DNA of 50,967 nucleotides from Verrucomicrobia bacterium Ga0077533 (GCA_001464505.1 LNEH01000168.1:1-50967), one strand, 5' to 3'. Numbered from the stretch's first letter, positions 8,666 to 22,648 are shown. The notes: generated by a model from the sequence alone, not told the origin. A program made the numbers and translations.

Positions 8666-9567
8666 TTCTTCCGGGAGCGGAGGTAAACGCGCAGGGAAAT
8701 CGCCGCCGCGTTGACCATGAGCACCAAAGCGAGCAGCACAATGGCGGTGGCGAACGGGATCGATTCCTTCACGCCCGGCACCTGGGTGGAGATGGTGTAG
8801 AGGTGCATCGAGAGGGCCATGCACTGCTCGTTGAGGTAGTAGGGAAAAAGATCGCCACGCTCGACAGCCTTGAAAAAGACGACGCCGGTGAACATCACCG
8901 GCGCGGTTTCCCCGGCCGCCCGGCTCACCTCCAGGATGATGCCGGTGAGGATCCCGCTGATGGAATTGGGGAGCACCACCGCCCAGATCGTCTGCCAGCG
9001 GGTGGCGCCGACGTTCCAGCACGCCTCGCGGAAGCTCCGCGGCACGCTGGCCAGCGCCTCGCGGGTGGCCGCGATGATCACCGGCAGGGTCATGATCGCG
9101 AGCGTCAGCGAGGCGGAGATGATCGAGTAGCCAAAGCGCGCGGCGTAGACGAAGGCTCCCAGGCCGAAAAGCGCATGCACGATGCTCGGCACGCCGGCCA
9201 GGTTGATCACGGCGAGGTTGATCACGCGGTTGAACCAGTTGTCGCGGGCGTATTCGTTGAGATAGACTGCGGCGAGAATCCCGATCGGGGCCGAGAACGC
9301 GAGCGAGAGGAACACGAGGTAAAGCGTGCCAACGAAGGCCGGCCAGATGCCGCCCTCGGTCATGCCCCGCTTCGGCACCTCGAGCAGGAACTCGAGGTTG
9401 AGCGACGGGGCCGCCCGCACGACCAGGTAGCCGACGATGAGCAGGAGCGGCACGATCATGGCCGCAGCCATCGCCCCGAACACCCACTGGGCGAGCGCCT
9501 CCTGCCGGAGTTTGCGGCGGACTGGCGGGGTTTCGCCGAACATGGCGTGGCCGGTGGACGCGTTCAT
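8659..9567 (-). CDS. pstA: phosphate ABC transporter permease PstA
   Basis: MNASTGHAMFGETPPVRRKL...; GVPSIVHALFGLGAFVY and ATREALASVPRSFREACWNVGATRWQTIWAVVLP typical of PstA. Confidence 0.9.
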   Translation of the reverse strand: MNASTGHAMFGETPPVRRKLRQEALAQWVFGAMAAAMIVPLLLIVGYLVVRAAPSLNLEFLLEVPKRGMTEGGIWPAFVGTLYLVFLSLAFSAPIGILAAVYLNEYARDNWFNRVINLAVINLAGVPSIVHALFGLGAFVYAARFGYSIISASLTLAIMTLPVIIAATREALASVPRSFREACWNVGATRWQTIWAVVLPNSISGILTGIILEVSRAAGETAPVMFTGVVFFKAVERGDLFPYYLNEQCMALSMHLYTISTQVPGVKESIPFATAIVLLALVLMVNAAAISLRVYLRSRKKW

Positions 9568-10511
9568 TTGCGCCGGATGCCGCGCACGATCGTGTCGGCG
9601 ATGAGGTTGACCGCGAAGGTGAGGGTGAAGAGGAGCACGCCGATGAGGAACAGCACGCGGTAGTGATCGGAGCCGGCGGGCGCCTCGCCGAGCTCGGAGG
9701 CGATATTGGCCGTCAGGGTGCGCACCGAGTCGAACACGCTGTTGGGAATATGCACGGCGTGGCCGGTTGCCATGAGGACGGCCATGGTCTCCCCGACGCC
9801 GCGGCCGACGCCTAACAACACGGCGGCCAGCAGCCCGTTCTTCGCCGCGGGCAGGAGCACGCGCCAGACGAGCTGCCAGCGGGTGACGCCGAGGGCGATC
9901 GCGGCCTCGCGATACGAATCTGGCACGGCCTTGAGCGCATCCTCGCTGATCGAGACAATGATCGGCACGCACATCAGCGCGAGGATGATGCCACCGTTGA
10001 GCATGTTCACGCCGACGGGCGCCCCGGTGTATTGGACGATCAACCGGCTCATGACCGTCAGGCCGATGAAGCCCCATACGACGCTCGGGACCGCGGCGAG
10101 GAACTCGATCACGATCTTGAGGATTTCGCGCGTCTTATGGCCGCAAAATTCCGAGATATAGATGGCGGCACCCAGTCCGAACGGCACGGCGATCACCATC
10201 GCGAGCACCGTGACGCTGCACGTGCCGGCAATCATCGCGAAGACCCCGTAGCGTTTGTTGACCTCCGAGGTCGGATACCACTCCGGGCTGAAGAGAAACT
10301 GGGTCAGGCTGAAGTTATCGTTGGCCAGGATCGGAAAGGCCTCTTTGAAAACGAACAGAAAGATTCCGAGCACGAAAACGATCGCACTGAAGCCGCAGAG
10401 GTAAACGAGCGCCTCAAGGATTTTTTCACCCACCACCGCCCAGGCAGCACGTTTCGCGGCGCGCACGGCGAAGGCCGGGGGAGCGGGGGTGGCGCTATTC
10501 GGTTCGGTCAT
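9564..10511 (-). CDS. pstC: phosphate ABC transporter permease PstC
   Basis: 315 aa; AAVPSVVWGFIGL, EDALKAVPDSYREAAIALGVTRWQLVWRVLLPAAKNGL typical of PstC. Confidence 0.92.
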   Translation of the reverse strand: MTEPNSATPAPPAFAVRAAKRAAWAVVGEKILEALVYLCGFSAIVFVLGIFLFVFKEAFPILANDNFSLTQFLFSPEWYPTSEVNKRYGVFAMIAGTCSVTVLAMVIAVPFGLGAAIYISEFCGHKTREILKIVIEFLAAVPSVVWGFIGLTVMSRLIVQYTGAPVGVNMLNGGIILALMCVPIIVSISEDALKAVPDSYREAAIALGVTRWQLVWRVLLPAAKNGLLAAVLLGVGRGVGETMAVLMATGHAVHIPNSVFDSVRTLTANIASELGEAPAGSDHYRVLFLIGVLLFTLTFAVNLIADTIVRGIRRK

Positions 10512-10562
10512 TAGTGCGTTCCAGATGCCGGGCGGCGATGGACCTGCCGGGTTGCGACGCGA

Positions 10563-11495
10563 TCAGGGCTTCGATGTGCCGGCCCGCAGCGGCACGTAGC
10601 CGCTCTTCTCGACGATCTGCTGCCCGGCGTCCGTCAGGATCCAATCGATGTAGTTTTTCAACTCACCCGTCGGCTCGCCGAGCGTGTAGAGGAGCAGCGG
10701 GCGCGCGATGGGATACTGCTTGCTCAGCGTGGTCGCCACGCCGGGTTCGATCGCGGGCTGGCCGGCTTTGGGCGAGACCTTGAGCATCTTGACCTTGCCC
10801 GGCTCATTGTAGCCAAGGCCGCTGTAACCGATCGCGCTCATCGTCAAGCCCACAAGTTCGACCACCTCCTTCGAGCCGTTCATGTCGCGCGAACCCAGCT
10901 TGAAATCCCGCTTGTTGAGGACGTGCTCGCGGAAGAATTCATACGTGCCCGAGCTTGACTGGCGGCTGACGCGGACGATCACATCGCGGTCGGCGGGCAG
11001 CTTGACCCCGAGGTCGGACCATTTGGTAATTTTGCCGCCCTCGGCGAAAATGTCGGCCAGCTGCTCGTTGGTGATTTCAGCGAGCGGGTTGTCCTTGTGC
11101 ACGTAAACGACGAGGGCGTCATGGCCGACGACGAACTCCCTGGGCTCCTTGCCGGTGTTCTTTTTCGCCAGGGCCTTTTCCTCGGCCTTCATGTCGCGGC
11201 TGGTGCTGGCGAGGTCGATCGTGCCCTTGATGAGCGCCGCGATGCCGACGCCCGAGCCGCCGCCGGAAACCTCGACGTCCACATGGGGATGGATTTTTTT
11301 GTATTCCTCGGCCCAGACTTGGGCCACGTTGACCATGGTGTCGGAGCCTTTGTTTTGGATGGTGATCCGGGGGTTCGCGCCCCCGCTCCCTCCACTGGAG
11401 CCGCCGGGCTTGCAGCCGGGCTGCAACGCCAGCGCGATCGCGCAGGCCGCGAGGCCGAGTTGTGGGAAGCAGGAAGAGCGGTGAGCTGGTCGCAT
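10563..11495 (-). CDS. pstS: phosphate ABC transporter substrate-binding protein PstS
   Basis: N-terminal signal/lipobox-like LGLAACAIALALQPGCKPGG; ITIQNKGSDTMVNVAQVWAEEY; VSRQSSSGTYEFFREHVL typical of PstS. Confidence 0.92.
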   Translation of the reverse strand: MRPAHRSSCFPQLGLAACAIALALQPGCKPGGSSGGSGGANPRITIQNKGSDTMVNVAQVWAEEYKKIHPHVDVEVSGGGSGVGIAALIKGTIDLASTSRDMKAEEKALAKKNTGKEPREFVVGHDALVVYVHKDNPLAEITNEQLADIFAEGGKITKWSDLGVKLPADRDVIVRVSRQSSSGTYEFFREHVLNKRDFKLGSRDMNGSKEVVELVGLTMSAIGYSGLGYNEPGKVKMLKVSPKAGQPAIEPGVATTLSKQYPIARPLLLYTLGEPTGELKNYIDWILTDAGQQIVEKSGYVPLRAGTSKP

Positions 11496-11514
11496 GATGT
11501 GGGGCGGGAAAGGA

Positions 11515-12606
11515 CTAACTTTTCAGAATGGCCTGGACGAGTTCGTTGATATTCTGGCTGAGCATACGATGGGCTTCCTCATAGGCCGCGTTCCGCAGCT
11601 CGGGGCTGCCTTCCACGGTCGCCGGGTCGGCTATGCTCCAATCCAGGTAGACCCCCTTGCGCGGGCGGCGGGGAAACGCCTTCTTCACCTTGGGCGAGAG
11701 CGCCACAATCAGATGAATATGCTCCAAGTTGGGCACCAGATGAAGCGCCCGCGGCACCAGATAAGACGTGTCGTGTCCTTTCGATTTCAGGAAATCAAGG
11801 GTGGTCGGGGTAACCGGCTGGGGATCGAGCCCGGCTGTAACGAAGACAAACTTGGACTGATTGAGCCCGTTGGCGATGGCCTCGGCGATCTTCGTCCGGC
11901 AGGAATCGTGGTCGTCGATAAACAGCACGCGGAAAACCTCGGCGCCATGGTGTTTCGAAAATTCCCCGGTGCACATGTAGAGCACTTCCGTGCAGATGTT
12001 GCGCGCCTGGTCCGACACGCGCTCGAATCGGCGCACGATCATCGTCAGCGGATCGAGCGATTGGAAGGGGATCTTGTTTTCGTGAAACAGGGTGACGAGT
12101 TGCTTGATCAACACGCTTTTCTGCAGGTCCATCGCGTCTTCCAGCTCGATGGTCCGCCGGGCCAGCTCGGCATCCTGGGCGACAAACGCCCGGACGGCTT
12201 CGCGCAACATCGAGATCGACAGGCGGGACAACTCGATCAGCTCATCCATCGGCACATCCGGCGGCGCGGGGCTGACTTTGAGCAGCTGCCGGGCGATGCT
12301 CTCCGCGTAGTCGCCGACCCGTTCCAGCTCGAGATTGATCCGGATCGTGCTGTAAACGAAGCGCAAGGATCCAGCCACGGGCTGCTGCCGGACCAGGAAC
12401 TCCAGACACAGGCGGTCGATCTCCTTCTCTTTTTCGTCCACATACTGGTCGCGCAAGATGACCGCATAGGCCAACTGCCGGTCGTTTTCGGTGATGGCTT
12501 TGACGCAGTCCTGCAAGGCCAGCTCGGTCAAAGCCCCCATTTCATAGACCTTGTTGATGATCCGCTCGACGTCCCGGTGGAGTGAACTCTCAAGATAGGT
12601 AGCCAC
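11515..12606 (-). CDS. phoU: PhoU domain fused to C-terminal LMW-PTP/arsenate-reductase-like domain
   Basis: GTG start at 12606 gives VATYLESSLHRDVERIINKVYEMG...; two PhoU helical repeats (ERVGDYAESIAR, ERVSDQARNICTEVLYMCTGE); then VLFIDDHDSCRTKIAEAIAN...WSIADPATVEGSPELRNAAYEEAHRML. Track ORF extends to 12753. Confidence 0.85.
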   Translation of the reverse strand: MATYLESSLHRDVERIINKVYEMGALTELALQDCVKAITENDRQLAYAVILRDQYVDEKEKEIDRLCLEFLVRQQPVAGSLRFVYSTIRINLELERVGDYAESIARQLLKVSPAPPDVPMDELIELSRLSISMLREAVRAFVAQDAELARRTIELEDAMDLQKSVLIKQLVTLFHENKIPFQSLDPLTMIVRRFERVSDQARNICTEVLYMCTGEFSKHHGAEVFRVLFIDDHDSCRTKIAEAIANGLNQSKFVFVTAGLDPQPVTPTTLDFLKSKGHDTSYLVPRALHLVPNLEHIHLIVALSPKVKKAFPRRPRKGVYLDWSIADPATVEGSPELRNAAYEEAHRMLSQNINELVQAILKS

Positions 12607-12867
12607 ATCAATATTCCTCAGCCCATGTAACTGTTCTGACAATCCTATTCCGCCGCGCAAATGACCGGGCCCGGCGTTGGTAGATTTGTTGAGTCGAGTT
12701 ATAAAACATGCTGGCTGCCCTCGATCTCCTTCCGGGATTACCGCCAAATCCACTCTGGCACACCCGCTGGGGAATGCCCCGGGGAATTCTCCGCGCCGTC
12801 GCGGGCCCGACTCGGCCGGGCCGCCTGTCGTCCGTAGGCTCCGGCGAAGGATGATGGCGATCCAGCT

Positions 12868-13026
12868 GGATTGCTTCGTCGCTCTGCTCCTCGCAATGAC
12901 AGTCTATTTCTCTCGGGACGTTGGCATTACATCAGGTGGTCATCCTGAGCGCAGTGAAGGATCCATGCGTTATGAACATGGCGCCACCTTCCTGGCCGTG
13001 TCATTCCTCGCTCCGCTCAGAATGAC
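12868..13026. repeat. composite intergenic repeat: 'attgcttcgtcgctctgctcctcgcaatgac' unit plus imperfect inverted pair 'gtcatcctgagcgcagtgaagg...' / '...ctcgctccgctcagaatgac'
   Basis: Inverted arms near 12939-12964 and 13001-13026; the same family occurs at 22462-22544. Confidence 0.7.
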
Positions 13027-13049
13027 ACGCAGGGGCTTTCCGCCGGGAA

Positions 13050-17801
<4,752 letters not shown>

Positions 17802-17997
17802 GGCGATAAAAGTGGGATGTTAATTCACTCGCGACGGGGCAAGCGTCGGCACGATGATATGTGCTGGGTTGCCGGTTGAACGTAAAGCGCCCGGGAGGGC
17901 ACGCAAGTATAGACGCCGCGCATGTCTTGCCAAAAGTCGGTCATGCTTCGCCACGCCTTGGCTTGAATCTCCTGCCTCATCTTGCCAAGGTGCCGCG

Positions 17998-18432
17998 ATG
18001 AAGTCTGATGATCCGCCGCCCAAGGCCTACGGCTTCAAGTCGCGTGATTTCAAACGCGACAACGTGCGGGGCCCGGGCGCGGAGCCGCTGCCCACGGCCA
18101 AGGAGCTCGCGATCCTGGCGGGACCCGTCATTGCCAGCTCCAAGGGCGCGACCGGCCCCAAGGCGGGCGATCCGAACGACGTCTATACGGCGCTTCAGCA
18201 GAACCGGGCCATTGAAAAGCGGCATGGGCTGGACCAGATTGAGATCCGGAAGGTCAGGCGCCGCAAAATGCGCGATTATTGCCTGATCATGCTGCCCGGT
18301 GAAGCGCTGCTCGGCGCCATCACCTTTCTCGGCCGCGACAATCCGGTGCTTTTCGTCTCGGGTCTGGCCGGCATGGTGATGCTGGGTGTCAGCCTCACTT
18401 GGATCATGTGGCAGGTGATGGACAGGTATTAA
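17998..18432 (+). CDS. hypothetical protein with two C-terminal TM helices
   Basis: MKSDDPPPKAYGFKSRDFKRDNVRGPGAEPLPTAKELAI...; hydrophobic C-terminus VLFVSGLAGMVMLGVSLTWIMW. Confidence 0.7.
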   Translation: MKSDDPPPKAYGFKSRDFKRDNVRGPGAEPLPTAKELAILAGPVIASSKGATGPKAGDPNDVYTALQQNRAIEKRHGLDQIEIRKVRRRKMRDYCLIMLPGEALLGAITFLGRDNPVLFVSGLAGMVMLGVSLTWIMWQVMDRY

Positions 18433-18481
18433 GGGCCGAGGGATACATTGCTATTCCCGGGAAGCCGCGTAGCTTTGTTGG

Positions 18482-18766
18482 ATGGACACCACCCAACCCG
18501 TCACCCCGCCCCTCAGCGCCCTGCGTTGCTGGGTCCAGGGCCGGCGCGTTTATCTCGAGATCAACGCCCGCCGCTCGGTCAGTTTTCCCGCCAGCAAATA
18601 CAAGGTCCTGGAGAACGCCTCGCAATCCGAGCTGGAGAAAATCCAGCTGCAGGGCGGCGGCCGCACCATCCAGTGGGAATCGCTCGACGAGGAAATCTCC
18701 GTCGACGACGTGGCGCACAACCGCTTCTTCCACACGCCCAAGGCGCTCGCGGTTCACGCCGGATAA
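18482..18766 (+). CDS. DUF2442-like small protein
   Basis: 94 aa; INARRSVSFPASKYKVLENASQSELEKIQLQGGGRTIQWESLDEEISVDDV resembles the DUF2442 pattern (...IHWPDLDEDISVEGL). Confidence 0.6.
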   Translation: MDTTQPVTPPLSALRCWVQGRRVYLEINARRSVSFPASKYKVLENASQSELEKIQLQGGGRTIQWESLDEEISVDDVAHNRFFHTPKALAVHAG

Positions 18767-20226
18767 GTGCCCGTGCGGGATTCGACCGCCCAGCGATAAA
18801 GATCGACGTAGTGGCCGGCGCTCTGCCGCCAGGAAAAATCCTGGGCCATCGCCCGCCGCTGCAAGCCGGCGAATTCCAGCGGCCGGTCGTAATAGGTGGC
18901 GCAGGCCCAGCCGATCGTGTCGGCCAGCGCCCCCGCGGTGGCGGCGTGGAAGACAAAACCCGTGCCCCGCCCCTGGCCTTCCGCAAAATTCTCCACCGTG
19001 TCCACCAGCCCGCCGGTCGCGTGGACAAGGGGCAGCGTGCCATAGCGCATGGCATACATCTGCGTCAACCCACACGGCTCCGCCCGGCTGGGCATGAGGA
19101 AAATATCGCTGCCGGCCTGAATGAGCCGCGCCAGCTTGCCGTCGAAGCCGATCTGCGCCCCGCAGCGCCCGCGATAGGCCCGCGCCGCCCACGAAAAACT
19201 ATTTTCCAGCCGCACATCGCCGCTGCCAAGCAGCACAAGCTGGATGGCCATCCGGTCCAGCACGGCCGGCAGCGCCTCCGCCAGCAGGTCGAGGCCCTTC
19301 TGGGCCACAAGCCGGGACACCACGCCGTAGAGCGGCACAACCGGGTTCTCCTCCAGGCCGAAACGCCGTTGCAGCGCCGCCTTGCACCGCGCCTTGCCGT
19401 GAAGGTCGGCCGCCGAGTAGTTCGACGGCAAGGCCCGGTCGCGGGCCGGATCCCACGACTCATCGTCAATGCCGTTGAGGATGCCGAGCAGGTCGCCCGC
19501 CCGGAAACGCAGCACCCCGTCGAGCCCGAAGCCGCCCCCGGGGGTCAGGATTTCCTTCGCATAGGTGGGGCTGACGGTCGTGAGCTTGGTCGCGTGCCAG
19601 AGTCCGGCTTTCAGCTGGTTGACCATGCCGCCCGACTCGATCCCGTCGCGCAAAAACTCGCCCCGGGGCAGCCGCGCGAAATCCACCACGCGCGCCGGGG
19701 CATAACCCTGGTGCTCGAGATTGTGGATGGTGAAGACCGACGCGGTGCGCCCGAGCGGGGTATCGCGCAGCGTGGTGTTCAGCATCACCGGCAGCAGGCC
19801 GGTGGGCCAGTCGTGACCGTGCGCGACATCGGGAATCCAGTCCAGTTGCTGGCACAGCGCCAGCGCGCCGCGGCACAGGAAGGCAAAGCGCAGGTCGTTG
19901 TCCTCGAACGCGCCCCACGGCCCCGTATAAACCTCGGGCCGGGCAAAGTGATCATGGTTCTCCAGAAAATACGCCGGCACGGCCGTGCCCGGCAGCACGG
20001 TCTCCCAGGTGCGGGCCCATTGCGCCGACGGCCCGACGTCGACCCCGAGCGGCCGCGGGAGCGCGTGCCACCCGCCCACCCGTTTCACCGAACCGTAGGC
20101 CGGGCAGACGATCCGCACCTCGTGCCCCAGTTTGGCCAGTTCGATGGGCAGGGCGCCCACCATGTCGGCCAGTCCGCCGACTTTCACAAACGGCTCGACC
20201 TCGGAGCTGACGAAGAGAATTTTCAA
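18754..20226 (-). CDS. glgA: glycogen synthase (ADP-glucose type, GT5)
   Basis: KILFVSSEVEPFVKVGGLADMVGALPIELAKLGHEVRI; IFLMPSRAEPCGLTQMYAMRYGTLPLVHATGGLVDTV. TTG start at 20226 fits the family N-terminus. Confidence 0.93.
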   Translation of the reverse strand: MKILFVSSEVEPFVKVGGLADMVGALPIELAKLGHEVRIVCPAYGSVKRVGGWHALPRPLGVDVGPSAQWARTWETVLPGTAVPAYFLENHDHFARPEVYTGPWGAFEDNDLRFAFLCRGALALCQQLDWIPDVAHGHDWPTGLLPVMLNTTLRDTPLGRTASVFTIHNLEHQGYAPARVVDFARLPRGEFLRDGIESGGMVNQLKAGLWHATKLTTVSPTYAKEILTPGGGFGLDGVLRFRAGDLLGILNGIDDESWDPARDRALPSNYSAADLHGKARCKAALQRRFGLEENPVVPLYGVVSRLVAQKGLDLLAEALPAVLDRMAIQLVLLGSGDVRLENSFSWAARAYRGRCGAQIGFDGKLARLIQAGSDIFLMPSRAEPCGLTQMYAMRYGTLPLVHATGGLVDTVENFAEGQGRGTGFVFHAATAGALADTIGWACATYYDRPLEFAGLQRRAMAQDFSWRQSAGHYVDLYRWAVESRTGTYPA

Positions 20227-20278
20227 TGCTCGCACGGCGCCAAGAAATCCCAAGGGCCCGGGGCTGCCGAGCCCAAAG

Positions 20279-21355
20279 TCAGCGCTTGGCCACCGGATAG
20301 CTGCCGAGCCATTTCACGAGCGGGCATTTCCTGCTCAGCTCCTTGAGCGCGGCCTGCATCGCCGGGTCCTCGTAGTGGCCCGTGACGTCGAGGAAGAAGA
20401 TGTAGTCCCACGGGCGCAGCCGGCTGGGGCGCGACTCGATGCGCGTGAGATTGAGCTTGCGGCGGCTGAAGGGCTGCAAGGCGTGCAGCAGCGCGCCGGG
20501 CTCGTGGTGGAGCGAGACCAGCAGGCTCGTCTTGTCGTGGCCGCGGCCGGTCGAGCCCGAAGCCTCGCGGCCGAGGAAAACGAAGCGCGAGGTGTTGTTC
20601 TTGAGGTCCTGGATTTGCGTCGCGACCACGGGCACGCCGTAGCGCTCGCCGGCGAGGCGGGGCGCGATCGCGGCGGCGCCCTTCTCCTTTGCGGCCAGCT
20701 GCACGCCCAGCGCGGTGCTGTCCACGTCGACGAGCTGCGCATGCGGCAGGTTGCGCTGCAGCCAGCGGCGGCACTGGGCCAGCGCCTGGTCCTTCGAGTA
20801 GATCTTTTTGATCTTCGCGAGCGGTGCCCGGGACAGCAGCGTGTGTTCGATCTCCTGGTGCAGCTCGGCGACAATCTTCAGCGGCGTCTCGACAAACAGA
20901 TCCAGCGAATCACGCACCGAGCCCTCCGTGGAGTTCTCGACCGGCACGACGCCGTAGTCGGCCTCGCTCTTTTCCACGGCGGTGAAGATGTCCGCAATGG
21001 TGGCCATCGGGCGGTATTCCACGCTCGAGCCGAACTTGCGGAGCGCGGCGGCGTGCGTGTTGGTGGCCTCGGGCCCGAGGTAGGCGACGCACAGCGGCTT
21101 CTCCAGCGCCAGCGCCGCCGACATGATCTCGCGGTAGATGGACTGGAGCGCGGCGGGCTTGAGCGGACCCCGGTTCGCGGTCGCGACGCGGCGCAGCACC
21201 TCGGCCTCGCGCTCGGCGACATAGATGCGGGTCCTGGCGCCGCGCTTCAACTCGCCGATCTGCTGGGCGCGCTTCAGGCGGGCGTTGAGCAACCGGACCA
21301 CCTGCTGGTCGAGGCGGTCGATCTGGACGCGGATTTTGGCTAGTTTCTTTTTCAT
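20279..21355 (-). CDS. pheA: bifunctional chorismate mutase/prephenate dehydratase (P-protein)
   Basis: CM domain MKKKLAKIRVQIDRLDQQVVRLLNAR; PDT YLGPEATNTHAAALRKFG, VPVENSTEGSVRDSLDLF; ACT domain HHEPGALLHALQPFSRRKLNLTRIESRPSR. Confidence 0.93.
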   Translation of the reverse strand: MKKKLAKIRVQIDRLDQQVVRLLNARLKRAQQIGELKRGARTRIYVAEREAEVLRRVATANRGPLKPAALQSIYREIMSAALALEKPLCVAYLGPEATNTHAAALRKFGSSVEYRPMATIADIFTAVEKSEADYGVVPVENSTEGSVRDSLDLFVETPLKIVAELHQEIEHTLLSRAPLAKIKKIYSKDQALAQCRRWLQRNLPHAQLVDVDSTALGVQLAAKEKGAAAIAPRLAGERYGVPVVATQIQDLKNNTSRFVFLGREASGSTGRGHDKTSLLVSLHHEPGALLHALQPFSRRKLNLTRIESRPSRLRPWDYIFFLDVTGHYEDPAMQAALKELSRKCPLVKWLGSYPVAKR

Positions 21356-22398
21356 GCCGGGACAGTCGGACGGCGGAGGGTAGCATGAAGGGCCCGGGCC
21401 CGGACAATCAACTCCGCAAGCACCCGGGGCGTGACAGCCTGTTTCGGGTCGTCGCCGATCCCCTGGCTCGGGTTGACGTGCGCCTCGAGGCACAGGCCGT
21501 CGGCGCCGTAGGCCACGGCGGCGAGCGCGCAAGCCGGCACGTAGGCGGCCTTGCCCACCGAATGCGAGGGATCGACGACCACCGCCGCCCAGGTCTTTTC
21601 CTTGAGCAGCGGCGTGATGGATTCATCCGGATGGTTGCGGTAACCGTCCAGCCCGGGCAAGGTGCCGCGCGGGCAGAGCATGACGTTAGGGTTGCCGAAA
21701 GCCGCGATGTATTCGGCGGCGGAGATAAACTCGTCGAGCGGGCCCATGTGGATGCTGCGCTTCAGCAGCACGGCGGTCGGCCGGCCGGCGATGGCGGCGC
21801 CGACCTGGCGGAGCAGCGAGTAATTGAGGGCGTTGCGCGCACCGATTTGCAGCACCTGCACCCCCGCATCCAGGGCCAGTTGCACGTGCCCGGCTTCCAT
21901 GACCTCGGCGACGGCGGGCAGGCCGGTGAGGCGCGAGGCTTCCATGAGCGTTTCCAGCGACTTGGCATCGCCCTGGAACGAGTAGGGATTGGTGCGTGGC
22001 TTCCACACCCCGCCGCGCAGCGCGTGCGCGCCGGCCTCCTGCACCGCCTGCGCCGTCTCCATGAAATACTGCGGATTTTTCGGATCGATGGTGCACTGGC
22101 CCGCGATAATGAGCAGCTCCTCGCCCAGGGTGACGGTGCCGATGCGCAGCCGGCCATTGGCCAGGTCGGAGCGGCGGTCCATGAGCTTGTGCGGCGACTG
22201 GATGGTGTCGACGCGGTCGACGAAGGGCAGGCCCTCGAGCCGGCTGATCATCAGCTCGTGCCGCTCGTCGCCCACGATGGCGTAGATGGTGCGAATGTCG
22301 CCGACGATCGGCTGGATGCGGCAGCCGAACTCGGCGACGATCACCGACAGTTGCGCGACTTCCTCGGAGGAGAGACGGTTGTTTTTGGGGAGGATCAT
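21352..22398 (-). CDS. aroF: 3-deoxy-7-phosphoheptulonate synthase (type I beta-like, N-terminal ferredoxin-like domain), divergent
   Basis: GGVWKPRTNPYSFQG, VLQIGARNALNY, VVVDPSHSVGKA; ATGA overlap with pheA start. Confidence 0.85.
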   Translation of the reverse strand: MILPKNNRLSSEEVAQLSVIVAEFGCRIQPIVGDIRTIYAIVGDERHELMISRLEGLPFVDRVDTIQSPHKLMDRRSDLANGRLRIGTVTLGEELLIIAGQCTIDPKNPQYFMETAQAVQEAGAHALRGGVWKPRTNPYSFQGDAKSLETLMEASRLTGLPAVAEVMEAGHVQLALDAGVQVLQIGARNALNYSLLRQVGAAIAGRPTAVLLKRSIHMGPLDEFISAAEYIAAFGNPNVMLCPRGTLPGLDGYRNHPDESITPLLKEKTWAAVVVDPSHSVGKAAYVPACALAAVAYGADGLCLEAHVNPSQGIGDDPKQAVTPRVLAELIVRARALHATLRRPTVPA

Positions 22399-22430
22399 GG
22401 GGATGGGGGCTAAGTAGAGTCAGAATTTGA

Positions 22431-22593
22431 CCACGAATTAACACGGATCGATTGCGCTGCGGGTCATCCTGAACGAAGTGAAGGATCCAGTCGGATTTTG
22501 GCCGGCGGGAATGATACTGGATTCTTCGCTACGCTCAGAATGACAGCCACAGGGTTTTTGGTATTTATCCGTGTTCATCCGTGTAATCCGTGG
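22431..22593. repeat. nested intergenic repeats: outer 'ccacgaattaacacggat' / 'atccgtgttcatccgtgtaatccgtgg' enclosing inner 'gtcatcctgaacgaagtgaaggatcca' / 'tggattcttcgctacgctcagaatgac'
   Basis: Inverted arms read directly; inner element at 22462-22544. Confidence 0.8.
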
Positions 22594-22626
22594 CGAAAAT
22601 GTCTGGGTCTTGGTTTAAAAACAAAA

Positions 22627-22648
22627 GAGCCGCCCGGTGGGGCGGCTC
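22627..22648 (-). terminator. Rho-independent-terminator-like hairpin
   Basis: GAGCCGCCC-ggtg-GGGCGGCTC, perfect 9-bp stem; on the minus strand followed by TTTTGTTTTT. Confidence 0.7.
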
